Shown one piece after another: positions 13,104 through 24,780 of a DNA stretch of 64,000 nt (position 1 is the first letter of the stretch; each line of letters begins with the position of its first letter). Made by a program: the position numbers and the translations under genes. Source of the DNA: Pholiota molesta (Eukaryota > Basidiomycota > Agaricomycetes > Agaricales > Strophariaceae); assembly GCA_014925825.1 (NCBI GenBank), contig JACGCK010000010.1:717161-781160 (forward strand), in the 5' to 3' direction. Below the pieces are notes generated by a model, which ran no database searches, was not told the origin of the DNA, and saw only the letters and a list, made by a program, of their open reading frames with translations.

Positions 13104-14467
13104 ATGTTGCGCGCCGCTCAAAATATGCCGCTGCGAACATTTGTTCTTCTCTCCGCCTTGATATCTCAGGCTCTGTCCACATCGTCTTCATCCTCTGACG
13201 CAATTCCATTTTCACCTGGATTCGACATCAACAGTGTTATAACTCTCGCTGTATCCCTCCCATCGCACTCCTGGGAGTTTGGCACCGCGACCGAGGCTCT
13301 GCTTGAGCTTTATGATGCACCTCATGCGGTTTATGGCGCGCATCCTTTCCCAGTGCCCACTATCCAGCCTCAAAATTCGCCATCCCTCACTTACGCGCAA
13401 GATAAAATCGTCATCGGCGTTCCTCCTAACGGATTGAGCGACGGAGATGGTGCCGTTGGCGATCCCGCAAGCCTGGGAGTTAGCGCTGTGTTGCTAGGAA
13501 AGACGGATCCGAAATACGCTCAAGCCGCCGCTGCGGAGGCAGAATATCTCCTAACTGGCGCCCCAAGGTGGTGGAATGGTGCTATTTCGCATCGCGCCCA
13601 GTATGCCGAGCTCTGGTAAGCGATTCGTCTGATCAATGGGCGCTTCTTTTGTTGACATGTTTGTGCGACTACCTATCTAGGGCCGACTTCATCTACATGG
13701 CTCCCCCATTCCTCGCATATTATGGCGTAGCCACAAATAATGCCACGATTCTCAAAGCCGCTGCGGACCAATGCGTCTTATACCAACAAATCCTGGTCGC
13801 AAACACCACCGCCACTGATCCTTCTCCGCCAAAATCCCATCCTCTAAATGCTTCCGGTCTGTGGACACACATCATGGGTCCAGCCAGTAACGAACCAGGC
13901 ATCTGGTCGACTGGCAATGCATGGGCTGCCGCGGGCACGATGCGCGTTTTAGCGACGCTGGTGAAAGCACCCCGATCTTTATTCGGCTACCAAGGTCCAG
14001 CAACAGCAGCCTGGAGAGTAGAGGCCGTAATCGAACTCGTCCACGTTATTCGTTCAATTCTCGACGGCGCAATCCTTGCCTCGCGAGATCAGGGCCTCTT
14101 ACTGAACTACCTCGACGATCCAACGTGGTTCGGTGAGGTCTCAGGGAGCTCCTTGCTGGCTAGCGTCGCCTACCGGCTCGCAACGCTGTCAAACAGCTCG
14201 CTCTTCCCCGGCTTCCCTGGTGCCTCTCTGCTCTCGAAGGCCGATGCTCAAAGATACATCTCGTTTGCCGAGGGCATCCGCACGACTCTTGGTACCGGCC
14301 AACATATCACCTCCAATGGAACCGTAACACCTGCTGTGAATCCCCTTGGATGGGGTGATCGCAATCCGTTCACAGCAGGCAGTCCTGAAGGGAACAATTT
14401 TGTTGTCCTGCTCTATGCAGCATGGCGGGATTGCGTGCAAGCCAAAGTGAAGGGCTGTCATGTCTAG
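13104..14467 (+). CDS. secreted six-hairpin glycosidase, GH105/GH88-like
   Basis: Two exons, 13104-13615 and 13681-14467, join in phase 2 across a 65-nt intron (GTAAGC...CTATCTAG) and encode about 432 residues. A second ATG at codon 8 begins an equally good signal peptide (MPLRTFVLLSALISQALS). The joined WADFIYMAPPFLAYYGV segment and the later STGNAWAAAGTMRVLATL segment match the helical-barrel pattern of unsaturated rhamnogalacturonyl hydrolases. The Asp of ADFIYMAP is the likely catalytic acid by analogy with GH105. Several N-glycosylation sequons fit secretion. The likely role is removal of unsaturated uronic acid ends during pectin breakdown outside the cell. Substrate is inferred from family resemblance; a related six-hairpin family remains possible. 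Confidence 0.75.
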
Positions 14468-15977
14468 GTCGGCGTTTTTCATTCGAAATTTCATTTGGGC
14501 CTTAGGAGGGCACAAAGCGGGATAAGAAAAAGTTCGAATCGGCTAAACAAACTTACTAGTACTTTGTGATTTGAGACTGACAGACGTCTTGAACAAACGT
14601 GTTCTTCTAAGCCGGCATTTAGGTTGTCTATATCTGATCTATCTATCTATCTCGTTTAGACTGCTAGTAGCGATATGTATCTGCCCACTTAGAAATCATA
14701 TATGTCATGCAGGCTCTGTCCAGGCAGTTGTGTTTTACCGATCTGAATTTCTATATTATTGCATGGGCGCCTATTTGGATCCCTATGCAGGGCGCTTTGT
14801 AGGTGTCGAGACCGAGGTATTAGCTAGTATTAGATTGCCCTGTGCAACCAACGGTCATGTCGCGCTGCTGCGGAGTCCCTGCCGCCTGTACAGATCTATC
14901 TTTTGTAGACTACGTAAGGAATTGCACTCGTTCGCACTTCGCAGAAACGCTAGGCAGTGGATGACGAACTGAATAGCCTAACACCGTCTCTCCTGCGCCA
15001 AGTGCGTACAAACCACGCTTTCACTCTTCGATATTTAGACTTTCAGGAATCAGCGCCACAACCTCGCACGATTACACCGGTGATTTGGAAGACACGGAGA
15101 TAAAAGGTGTCAATGTGCATGTGCATTTCGCTCAATCATCGCCGTCACCACTATTTTTACCGCTTACACAGTCTTTAAGGAAATGGCATTACTGAAGTGC
15201 GTTGCCTGGACTGAACGGCGTCTCTGGGCCTTCAAGCTTCAAGGCTGGGCGCTCATTCTCTTACCGAGGGAATTGAATCTTTTTGTGGCTCGGACAAGCA
15301 GCAGTACACAATCTACGCAGGTCGTCATAAGGTCGCCAGACGCCACTGGGAAAACTTTATATCCTCTATAAAGCCATTTGTATGGAATGGACTTCATGGA
15401 TGCTCTCAATGTATCTATCATGACGAACATAGGAAAGTGTCTAAAGATCGGTTGTCTGTGAAGGTAGATGACACAGTGTACTGTTACAAAGCCACCACCT
15501 AAAGGCAACAGATGGATGTTGGTCGTCAGTCTCAATAATCTAAATTATACAGCATCTCTAAAGCCGCACAGACGGTCGATGATTCAATAGTTCTGATACA
15601 TATAAATTTACATGCTACATATAGTACAATGCGTCGCGGTGGAATTACTGAGCATCGCATGTCATAAATTAATGGGTAAGTTATCGTGGATAGCAATTTC
15701 ATAGAAGTATATGTCCGTCATAACGAGTCGACGCACTGCGCCTTATCACCATTACATAGCGCGCAAATACATATGACTGGGTTTGTCCGTATCCTTAAAC
15801 AATAGTTTAGTTGTCATAGTCCAGTGAAAATGCACCTAACACACCCGGAAATTACTTACAGAGAAATCAGGGCTCCTGTTTGGTCGATTTGCAGTGGTCT
15901 TTATGGAAATGACAACTGGTTCGAATGTACGTGGTGTCTATAAAACCGGAGGATCAGACTACGAATGATTAAGCAAT
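14468..15977. other. intergenic, convergent 3' flanks
   Basis: This lies between the ends of the plus-strand glycosidase and the minus-strand DUF6534-like gene. Only short reading frames are present, none of known family. A small inverted repeat built on CCTTCAAGCTTCAAGG occurs near 15230-15245. Confidence 0.5.
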
Positions 15978-17416
15978 TCAGTAACTTACATCCTCTCGAG
16001 AATATCCTGATGATTCCAGGTCGGGCATCGTGAAATGATCTGGTGTCATTGAGTCTCCGTTGAAGATATCGGCTCGTAGTTCTTTCCGCGCATTGAGACT
16101 GTTGAATGGGTTCATGAATGGCAGAAGGAGCACATTGAGATGTTCCTTACGCAGAGAGAAAACTATTCGAATATACTGAGAGGAATTTAGGTTAGATCGC
16201 TCAAAGTAGTCGGTTCCAGACTCACGTTTGGCAACAAATGTATATACTCCAAGCCAGATGACTGTTAACACCCAAAGTAAGCAATGATAGAGCCAGGTAA
16301 ATCATTTAATCAGCATACAATTATCTGGCATCAATTGAAACTAAACGGATGAGAATCAGTAAGATTTGGTTGACTTAAAACCAGTGATCACAACGTACGG
16401 TGAGGATCACAGCAATAGCAGCAATGCTACTCCAGTCAGTATATCAAACGACGAACTATCATTGTTGAGAATTTACCTGGTAAGGAGGCCTGAACCTAAT
16501 GTTCCATGGTGTTAAAAATCGTTCTGGCGCTTGAATGTAACATCTGAGGACTTACGAATAGTATACGTGACGAGTCGGTCCAGTAATCGCGAAATTCTAC
16601 GATCAATGAGTCATTAAATTTATGGAAGTAGTCTTCAAAATATGAGTTATGCATACCGCTTAACCTGTTTCCGTTGGCGGGAAAGATAATACAGCATTGA
16701 GACTGCGATGACGATATCGACGACAGCACTGGAAATAAACACCCCCGATACTATCCACTTGCATTTTTCACGGTAAAGCTCGATGCTTGGAAGGATTACT
16801 CCTTCTACTGTCAGGTAGATGCTGGCAATAAATCGCAAACTAGATATGATGATGCAAACGAGACCGATGTGATGCCATGGTCTTGGTAGAAGTTTCAAGA
16901 TGCGGAGAGCGAAGAAAGTCTAATATGTATAAGTTTCGCATTGTTATAAAACCGGTTTCTGTAAGAGAGCGAACTCACCTGAGTTATGAGAGTAATGCCT
17001 CCGCCAAGCACCGTTGCTGCTCCAATCCCTGGGAACCTTACCAACTGCCAAGGTTGCCCGTACAATATAATCGTTGCATGATACACTTCATAGTTTATCC
17101 CCAGCGTATGTCCAATTTCCAATAGCCTAGATTGTACGACATCAGAACAGGTCCTAGCTGGGGAGAGGTGAAATTACCAAACAACGGCAACCTATTTTTT
17201 AGGGAAGGATTAAATCACGAAATTGAGCGGACATTTTGGGTAGCGCACCATGGCTTTGTTTGCCCACCCATCGTCTGCGTAAGTACTGTAATAGTTGAAG
17301 GTCTGCAGCGAAACAATTCCAAAGAGAAAAACCCCAAATAGAGAACCAATTTGCAGTGCGCCAATGGTATTGTTGAGATCAACGGCAATCGCATCGACAG
17401 GAACCATTGAAGACAT
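15978..17416 (-). CDS. seven-transmembrane DUF6534-like membrane protein
   Basis: Eleven exons were joined with consistent phase: 17416-17249, 17191-17178, 17126-16979, 16919-16657, 16596-16556, 16495-16477, 16426-16399, 16340-16319, 16261-16226, 16175-16151 and 16098-15978, giving 294 residues. It starts MSSMVPVD, then a helix (GALQIGSLFGVFLFGIVSLQ), KAMVAVVWLLEIGHT, YGQPWQLVRFPGIGA, a long loop, VSGVFISSAVVDIVIAVSML, RISRLLDRLVTYTIRSGLLT and FVAKLYSNSFLSALNARKEL. This is the layout of the fungal DUF6534 family, whose function is unknown. The second exon is only 14 nt (see findings). The end is the first in-frame stop; some relatives continue further. Confidence 0.85.
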
Positions 17417-19488
17417 GGTTGGTGGTGAGCGTCTAACACTTAACCCTCCGTCGGGATGCTGGCGAGTGAGTCGTGGGGAGAGGAACAACAATCGCCCCTT
17501 GACGGTGGCTGTTTATATCAAGACAAGAGCATTGGTATAAGCACTTTGACAGAGCCATATGCTAGATGCGGTGGTTTGGTCATGGCGTTTGATCGTGTCT
17601 GGAGAAGAGTTATCTCCCCTTCAATCTGTTGTCGATTGACAAATTGAAGTCCACACATCTCTTCAAGTTTCAACAATCGGTTTTGTGAGGGAAATAAGAG
17701 ACTGCAATGAACATGGGTACGCGGGCATCTGGTCATTGTAAATAGCAGCAACAGACATACCGTGTATCACTCCGCTCCCGATTTAGTCACCACATCCGGT
17801 CTTATCAGTATCAAGCACCGAGACCAGACACAGCTCTTCCGTACTAAATTAATATCCGCCAATCGATACAATATGTCCCCTCAATGAGACTGGATCAATC
17901 TACCGAGAGCAATTCTGAAAGCAGGAAGAACGGATGCGTGAAAGACAGTTGATCAGCGAGCATGCAAGTCTATATGGTCGACTAGAGCAGCGAGAATTGA
18001 ATGCCTCTCGGCATGACAGCCATGTCCAGGTTGATTGCCAGCGAAGATACCCATGTCATCAAGAGGCTTGTGAGCTTGAGCCCACATCAAAATCTATCCT
18101 TCCACGGACAAGACCTTCATTATGGAAGCATGAGTCGTCCAGAGTAAAGCCGCTAGACACACATTCAGATATTTTGGAGTTGATTATTGGTTGGAGTCCT
18201 TCCGAAGTACCATCATCGTAGTCACGAATATGGTGTGGAACATCTGGGTATTCGCATTCCAAGTTGCCTCTAAGACGAGTCGGAATCCTTGAGAGCACAT
18301 CTAGACTGGGCGCTCCTCATGCGCAGCAGCTCCGGAGGCACAGTGGCTTTAGGCAAATGTTCGGTGAGCTATGTTGGTGGTTGAAATTTGAAAGTGATCC
18401 TGGCCAGCGTCGAGAACCGCGTACGGGCCTCTACGGGCCTGCGGCTCGCCGGCTGTTCCGTCAGGGAAGGCGTAACAGTATGCCACCGTTTTTCCGACCA
18501 CACTTCCCCAGACTTCAACCAGACTTCCTCATCCGATAGTCACGAGTTGCAATACTACTCAACAGAAAGAAAATGTACTCGAGCCGACGCTTCCCAGTCC
18601 CTTTCGATCATGATGCCACAGTCCATTTCTTGATGTGTCCTTGTCAAGTTTCAACCACCGTCTCTCTATGTATGGCGAAAAACCCACGAAAGCGACGCAC
18701 CACTGCACATACCCATAGCCCTGGTCTTCAAAGTGTAATAAATATCCCATCTACTTATACTATATAGTATTGGGTATCGTGTCCTGCAATTCCATCGGCG
18801 GAAGCAGCTATACCGTACACTGAACGGGTTTATTGGCTTAGAATGTTATTTTTTCCAAGACGATCCCGACAAGCAAGCTCATCGCAGGCATAATACATCC
18901 GAGCACCGAAAAAAACCTTTAAAATCTTCTTATGACTATTCCAGCTATTGAACTCAATTACTCTCAGCGCAATCTGAGCCCAACAAGGAACTTCAGAGAG
19001 CCAAGAAGATACACAAATGGCACATCTGAAAAATAGAGTTAATGAAGCTTGCACTCTTTTGCCCATTCATGAAGATTCATGACCAAGATCTTGGAGTTTT
19101 TAGATCTCGTCTGATTGAATCCGCTCGCATACGAGTAGTTAGTTTCCCCACATTTGGCGTCATGCATGAAGCATTGTACCTGGTGCCTGAGTAATAGTCG
19201 AAAGGAGCATAAGTATGTATGTCCAAATAGCGGAAAGAAGTTCGGCGTTCGCGCGCTGGATAGTACTTAGCGCCGTGTTATCATCTCTTCTCAGACTGAT
19301 TTGGCAAAAAAACTCACAAGCAGTCTTATAATACACGGAAAGTAATGAATAGAAGGTCAATATCAATCACGCATTTGCAGTTTATGGCATCCATCGACAG
19401 GAACCTCGAAAGTCCACTCAGAGATACGTTTTCGATCTAGAAGGTCAATAGGCTGAATTTTTTTTGTTTTCAACTTCGACAGAATTTT
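17417..19488. other. intergenic
   Basis: No gene is supported. Short minus-strand frames at 18830-19066 and 19160-19366 contain hydrophobic pieces but no convincing family signature. The rest is ordinary non-coding sequence. Confidence 0.45.
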
Positions 19489-19772
19489 AGCCGGATCATT
19501 GAAACATACCCTCGGTGGGTCTGTATGTTGGCCGCACTATTGAAACATAGCTAAAAAAAATTCCCAGTCCCTTGAAAAGCTCAAAATTAGCGAAATCAAC
19601 CTATGCAGAGCTTCAACAAACTAGTTGAAAGCAAGGAAGTCCGACGGTATGTGGTGCTTCACGGTTTTCTGAATCTTGCGGGAATTTTTCGACGATGGTC
19701 GGAGTTCAAGGGCTCAAAAATTCTCAGTCCATGGCCGGATTATTGAACATACCTCAATAGGTTTCTATGATG
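19489..19772. repeat. direct repeats of a GCCGGATxATTGAA motif
   Basis: Three related copies occur: about 19489-19526 (GCCGGATCATTGAAACATACC...), 19530-19552 (GGCCGCACTATTGAAACATA) and 19733-19772 (GGCCGGATTATTGAACATACC...). The outer copies are about 245 bp apart. They look like remnants of a decayed repeat; no transposase is visible. Confidence 0.4.
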
Positions 19773-19971
19773 AAGAAAAGACTACCGATAATAATTTACT
19801 TGCTTCTTGAACCCCCTTTTGGTAAGCGGTATTTGGGCGCTTACATTTCGGGCGCCACCGGACTTTGCAACGAAAGACGACAAACCAATTTACATGCGGG
19901 ACGCACCTCTCCGCTTCTGACCCCAGAACAGTTATTCGTGTTCACGTTCGCGGCGCTCATCGCGCCGGGCG

Positions 19972-20003
19972 CCGTCTGCCTGTATCACGATACAAACAGA
20001 CGG
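19972..20003. other. compact hairpin
   Basis: CCGTCTG, then TGTATC, then a two-base loop, then GATACA and CAGACGG form a 32-nt hairpin with two stacked perfect stems separated by a 2-nt bulge on each side. It lies in non-coding sequence. A cruciform, a transposon end or chance are all possible. Confidence 0.35.
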
Positions 20004-20418
20004 GGCTAGTGTTGTTCGTACGCGGTGGGTTTTTGGAGGAGTTCGCGAGTGGGCATGCAGAAGACGTGCTTGTGAACTGAAGGGTACGTAGGGCCATGCA
20101 CGTTGGGCTTATACAGGCCACAAGGGTGGCGGACTGTACTGGGCTGATTGGTCGACGAGGACAAGTCGAAATGAGCGGCAGCTCGTACAAACAGCTGGAT
20201 GTGTGCTTCAAGCCAGTCAAGACGGGTTTATACAGAAAGCAGGTTGCAACAACGCCCACAAGCAATCAAGAAAAAGAAAAGAGATATGCAATTTCTATGT
20301 TTTGGGTGGGAGAGAGTACAATCACTTTTTGCGATATTGTATGCATGTAGTATCACTATTAGAAGGTCTAGTCCGAAAGGAGGTTTTGGAAATACAATGG
20401 ATGGGTGGGACGGATGCT

Positions 20419-20437
20419 TGGGTGGGTGGGTGGGTGG
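20419..20437 (+). other. potential G-quadruplex
   Basis: Four GGG runs separated by single T bases meet the usual G-quadruplex pattern. It lies about 190 bp beyond the stop of the minus-strand ATP-citrate lyase, so the corresponding transcript would be C-rich. Confidence 0.4.
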
Positions 20438-20628
20438 TAAACATAGGCATGAGATCATAAGGATGTATCTGTGAGCTGCCAGCAACAACCAAAAGTGCAG
20501 CCATGAAGAAGAACCGGGGACAGGAGATGCGCGAGTGGTAGTAAAAAGAAACGATTAGATCCTTCTGCCCCAACGATCACAATACTCGAGAAAAACAGAC
20601 GAAAAGACGAGATAAGGACGACGACCCT

Positions 20629-23600
20629 CTACTGCATGCGTCCAAGGACACGGGGCTGCGAGACGTCCGCCATGTTGATGAAGATATCGTCGGCAGGGTG
20701 GCGGTAGAGAGGAGCACGCAGGCGCTTCTGATCCAGATGGTGACCGATGAAACCGATGCTGCGTCCGAGGACGAAAAGACCGTTGAGGGTACCAATCTTG
20801 ATGTACTCATCAGCCTCCTCGGCGGTGAACGCACCGCTGTCACGGAGGAGATCGACGAAGCAGACGGCGATGCATCCATCGACATTCAGGATAAGCTATA
20901 ACCAATCATACATGAGAAAAACATTGAGATTGGGTGGAAGAGAAATGAACGTACGGTATCCTTCTTGGCAGTGGTGACCTTCTCGACGGCGAGGGCATAG
21001 TCGAGCAAGCTGTGGCTAGGGAAGTTCTTGAAGACATACTCCTTCACGAGCTCGACACGGAGATCAGGGTTGTTGACGCTCTTGATCTTGTGGCCGATAC
21101 CGCTGACTATTCACACAATTAGCAACCCATACTCCAGTCAGACAGACAACCGGCACATACTAAGCTTGTTCGCCTTTCTCGAGTTGTCGACGAACTCACG
21201 GGGGGTGAGGCCAGTGTCACGAGCGTTCGAGAACATCGAAGCTGCCTCATCGAGAGCGCCTCCGAAGCGGCTACCGATGGTCAAGAGACCAGACGCCAAC
21301 GAGGAGATCAGGTCCTTGCCCGCACGCGAAGCGACGATTGTGTTCATGGCACCAGAGACAGCGGGACCGTGGTCAGCAGTGAGCATCAACACCATCTCGA
21401 TGAACTTGGTAGCCCATGGTGGGAGACCTACGCAGAAATGGACATCAAAAATACCGCAAGGGCAAAAAAGAAGCGACGAAACTTACGGCGCTTGAACCAC
21501 AGCAAACTGACGACACCTCCGAGGCCGATATCCTCCTTGAAGACATCCGAGATCCTCATACCAGCGTACAGGAGCTCCTGGCCACGCTCGTCCGAGATGG
21601 TCGAGATGAAGGCAGACGGCTTACGGATCAAGCCGAGCTCCTGCGCCCACTTGTAGTCCATAGGGATAACCGGGGGCTCGACCTCGGGCTTGGGGCTGAT
21701 GGTGCCGTTCCTGACGAGCGCCTCGTAGGTCTCCTTGAGGACATGGGGCAGCTCTTCAAAGGTACCGGGCACGATGAAGCCCGCCTCACGCATGGCCTTG
21801 TTCTTGGCATCAGCAGTCTCCATGTCGCTGTTCGCCATCGAACCAGCGTGTCCGAACTGCACCTCCGTAGTGAACATCTTCGCGCAGGTACCGATGGCCC
21901 AGGCGACGATGGGCTTGCGGATGATGCCCTTCTTCACGGCATCGATGACGCGGTACTCCTCGATACCACCAACCTCACCGAGGAGGACGAGCATCTTGCA
22001 CTCGGGGTCTTGCTCGTAGCGGAGGAGATGGTCGATGAAGGTGGAGCCTGGGTAGCGATCACCACCGATGGCAATACCCTCGTAGGTACCGTTGGTGACA
22101 AGAGAGAGGATGTTGTTCAGCTCGTTGGACATGCCTCCGGACTTGGAAACGTATCCGACGGATCCTGGGCGGTAGAGCTTGGAAGCAATGATGTTGTCCA
22201 TCATTCTAGAAAGAAAAGAAAGAGATGTCAGCTGATGAGCTACAGAGAGGCTTTACAGAAAACATACCCTCCAGAGTTACCAATCCTGAAGCAACCAGGC
22301 TTGATACCACCAACAGTAGCGGGACCGACGATGAGGACACCCTTCTCCTTGGCCTTCCAGAGGATCTCACGAGCGTGGCGTTCGGGTACACCCTCAGCAA
22401 TCAAAGCAAGAGCCTTGATCTGGGGGAACTCGAGGCACTCAAGAGTGCTAGAGTACACACTACGCGAGCTGGCAAAGTTGACAACAACGTCAACATCGGG
22501 ATGCTTGGCGACAGCCTCCTTGAACGTGGTGTAGACGGGCAGAAGGGTCTCCTTGGTTCCCCAGTAGAACTTCTGGATGTGGTGACCACCGAAGGGGTAG
22601 ATCATGGCAGCGACGGAGGGAGTCTCGCGACCGCAAGAGTAGTCAAAGTCCAACATGCCCTGGATGGCACGGGGTTGGAGACCATAGACGAACGAGCGGG
22701 TGTTAGCATCGAATGGCCTGAACGAGGGGCGAGTAGTGGAGCCCTTGGTATCAAAGTGGACGAGAAGGTCGGAGGGCTGAGTGCGCTCTCCATCGGGGTG
22801 GATAGAACCCAAAGTGTCGTTGGGCTCACCAGCAGCGGCAACCTGGGCAGGAGGAGTCTCGGCCTGAACAGACTTCAAGCCGTGGAGACCGGAAATGCTG
22901 GTCTTGGTCTTGCTGATATCGATGCCAAGGGCGAGAGGAACGATCTCAGTGATGTGGGTATCGGGACCGAAGACACGAATGGGGACGCCTAAGCTCTCAC
23001 CGAGCAGGCGCATGGCCTTGAGACCTTCCTGGTAGTTGGGACCTCCACGACGAACAAAGATCTTGACCTGGTGGGCGATAAGCTGGTTCTTGAACTCCTT
23101 GAGGGCCCGGATGATTCCCTTGAAGGTGGCAGCGACATTGGTGAAATTGGCAATACCGCCTCCGATAATGAGGATCTTTCCCTTAGGGTTAGGAGTACCA
23201 CGGGTGATCAGATCAACTAGATCACAAGTACGATATCAGCGCTCGCAAATTACTTGGTAATATGGGGCAACTTACCGATGGTCTTCGCGTATTCGTAAGT
23301 TTGACCTTCAGTTGGGGCACCACTATATTCACCGTAGTTGGCGAGCTCATCGGCGTATCCATGAGCGGCGATAGCGTCAGAGTAAACAACACTGGCACCA
23401 CCACCGGCAACCATGGTCCAGATGCGGCCCTCAGCATTGAGAACAGTGAGTTTGAGGGAAGCACCGGTAGAGGCATCGAGTTTTTGGATGTATGCCTCCT
23501 CCTTGGTCAGATCACGACCGAAGGGAGCAGGCCAGACCTAGTGGGCGAATTAGTTCAAGAGCAGCAATAATAACAAGATAACACACCATGGGAGGTCCAC

Positions 23601-24722
23601 GATCGGCAGACACCTTTCCGCCCTTGGCGGCGGTCTTGGTGGCTTCGTCCTCGTTTCGCTCATAGACGGACAAGTCACGAGCAATAGCCCACTTGGGGCC
23701 GCAAATGCTCTCTGCGGTCTGATCAAGTTTGGCGGCCATATCGAGGTAGCAAACCTGCGGCTCTCCGCCCTTAACGGCATCGAGAACGACAAGGGGATTA
23801 ATCTCGAGGTAGGCAAAGTGGAGATCAACGTAGACACTGTAGAGACGAATCAGGAAGTCGACAAGGGTATCTTTCTTCTCGGCGGGGACGTGGGTGAGGA
23901 GGGTTGCGGCAATGGTTTCGCGAGAAGGGAAGGGTTGAGTAACGGGAAGGTTGAGAACAAGGGCCTTGGCATCAACATCTCCAATATCGACGCCTCCCTC
24001 ATGGGTAAAGAGGATCGAATCACCCTCACGAGCCGAGGTGATGCAGACATAGTACTCGGTGTTGGATGGATGGGGGAGGAAAGGCTCGACAATGAAGTTG
24101 TTGAGGGTTCCGGTGATAGATTCGACCTGAAGGGAACATTGCATCAGTCACGTGTAGATTTTGGGACGCGTACTTAATAGCCGCCGGCAAGATACCGCCT
24201 CGAGCAAATCGTGCGGGAGATAATGCAGGCTCGCAGTGCACTGATCATCGCGATAGATGGATGGATAACAACACGTTGCGTGAATCGAGGCAGCGATGGA
24301 ACATATGCCAGGGAAAGAAGACACAAAATAAGGGCACGAGACACACCTTTTGGGGCTTGCCTGCCCGTGCAGCGATCCATGGCTTCGCTTCGTCCCAGGT
24401 TTTGTTCAAGGCGAGGAGACCAGCCTTTCCGCGGCGCTTGATGAGCTGATCGGGCTTCGCGACGAGCTTGGTGTTGAACACCCAGCCTGGGAGCTTGGTG
24501 TCAGGGGTGATGGAATCGGTTGCGGCGTCCCATGAGATCTGAGCAACCTTGACGGCGGGGTACTGGAACTTTGTTTTGACCTGGGCGTGGGGCGCGACGG
24601 GGGGTGCGCGCTCGAGCCAGTAGGCCAGGAGAAGCTTAGCGTCGTACTCGCGGATGGCTGGAACGAGGAAATGAGACTGGGCGAGATGTGCGACGCGTTG
24701 CAAACGTACCTTTGGACGACAT
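20629..24722 (-). CDS. ATP-citrate synthase (ATP-citrate lyase), single polypeptide
   Basis: Nine exons join in phase: 24722-24710, 24657-24347, 24126-23587, 23537-23276, 23216-22268, 22205-21487, 21427-21161, 21106-20955 and 20895-20629, giving 1,159 residues, near the 1,100 of animal enzymes. It makes acetyl-CoA and oxaloacetate from citrate, CoA and ATP in the cytosol. The N-terminal half is the ATP-grasp/citrate-binding module ([25 protein letters not shown]). The centre carries the CoA-ligase part with the active-site loop [10 protein letters not shown], whose His near residue 811 is the phosphorylated residue. The C-terminus is the citrate synthase-like module ([40 protein letters not shown]). 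The fused form is as in animals and basidiomycetes; many ascomycetes use two genes. All splice sites are GT-AG and nothing is broken. The 13-nt first exon encodes MSSK plus one base. Confidence 0.97.
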
Positions 24723-24773
24723 GATGGTGGAAGAAAGAAAGAGGGGTGGCGAAGATTGGAGAAAGTGGGTTGA

Positions 24774-24780
24774 TATATAA
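24774..24780 (-). promoter_or_regulatory. TATA-like element of ATP-citrate lyase
   Basis: On the minus strand an A/T-rich TTATATA lies about 50 bp before the ATG and is followed by the pyrimidine-rich leader that usually marks fungal transcription starts. Confidence 0.35.

Noticed and set aside
18830..19366. Hydrophobic minus-strand frames that might be a second DUF6534-like gene remnant
   Set aside because: A phrase such as KVFFGARMYYAC is weakly suggestive, but no ordered set of family motifs or splice sites could be joined.
21416..22534. 372-codon plus-strand open frame
   Set aside because: Antisense of ATP-citrate lyase and crosses its introns.
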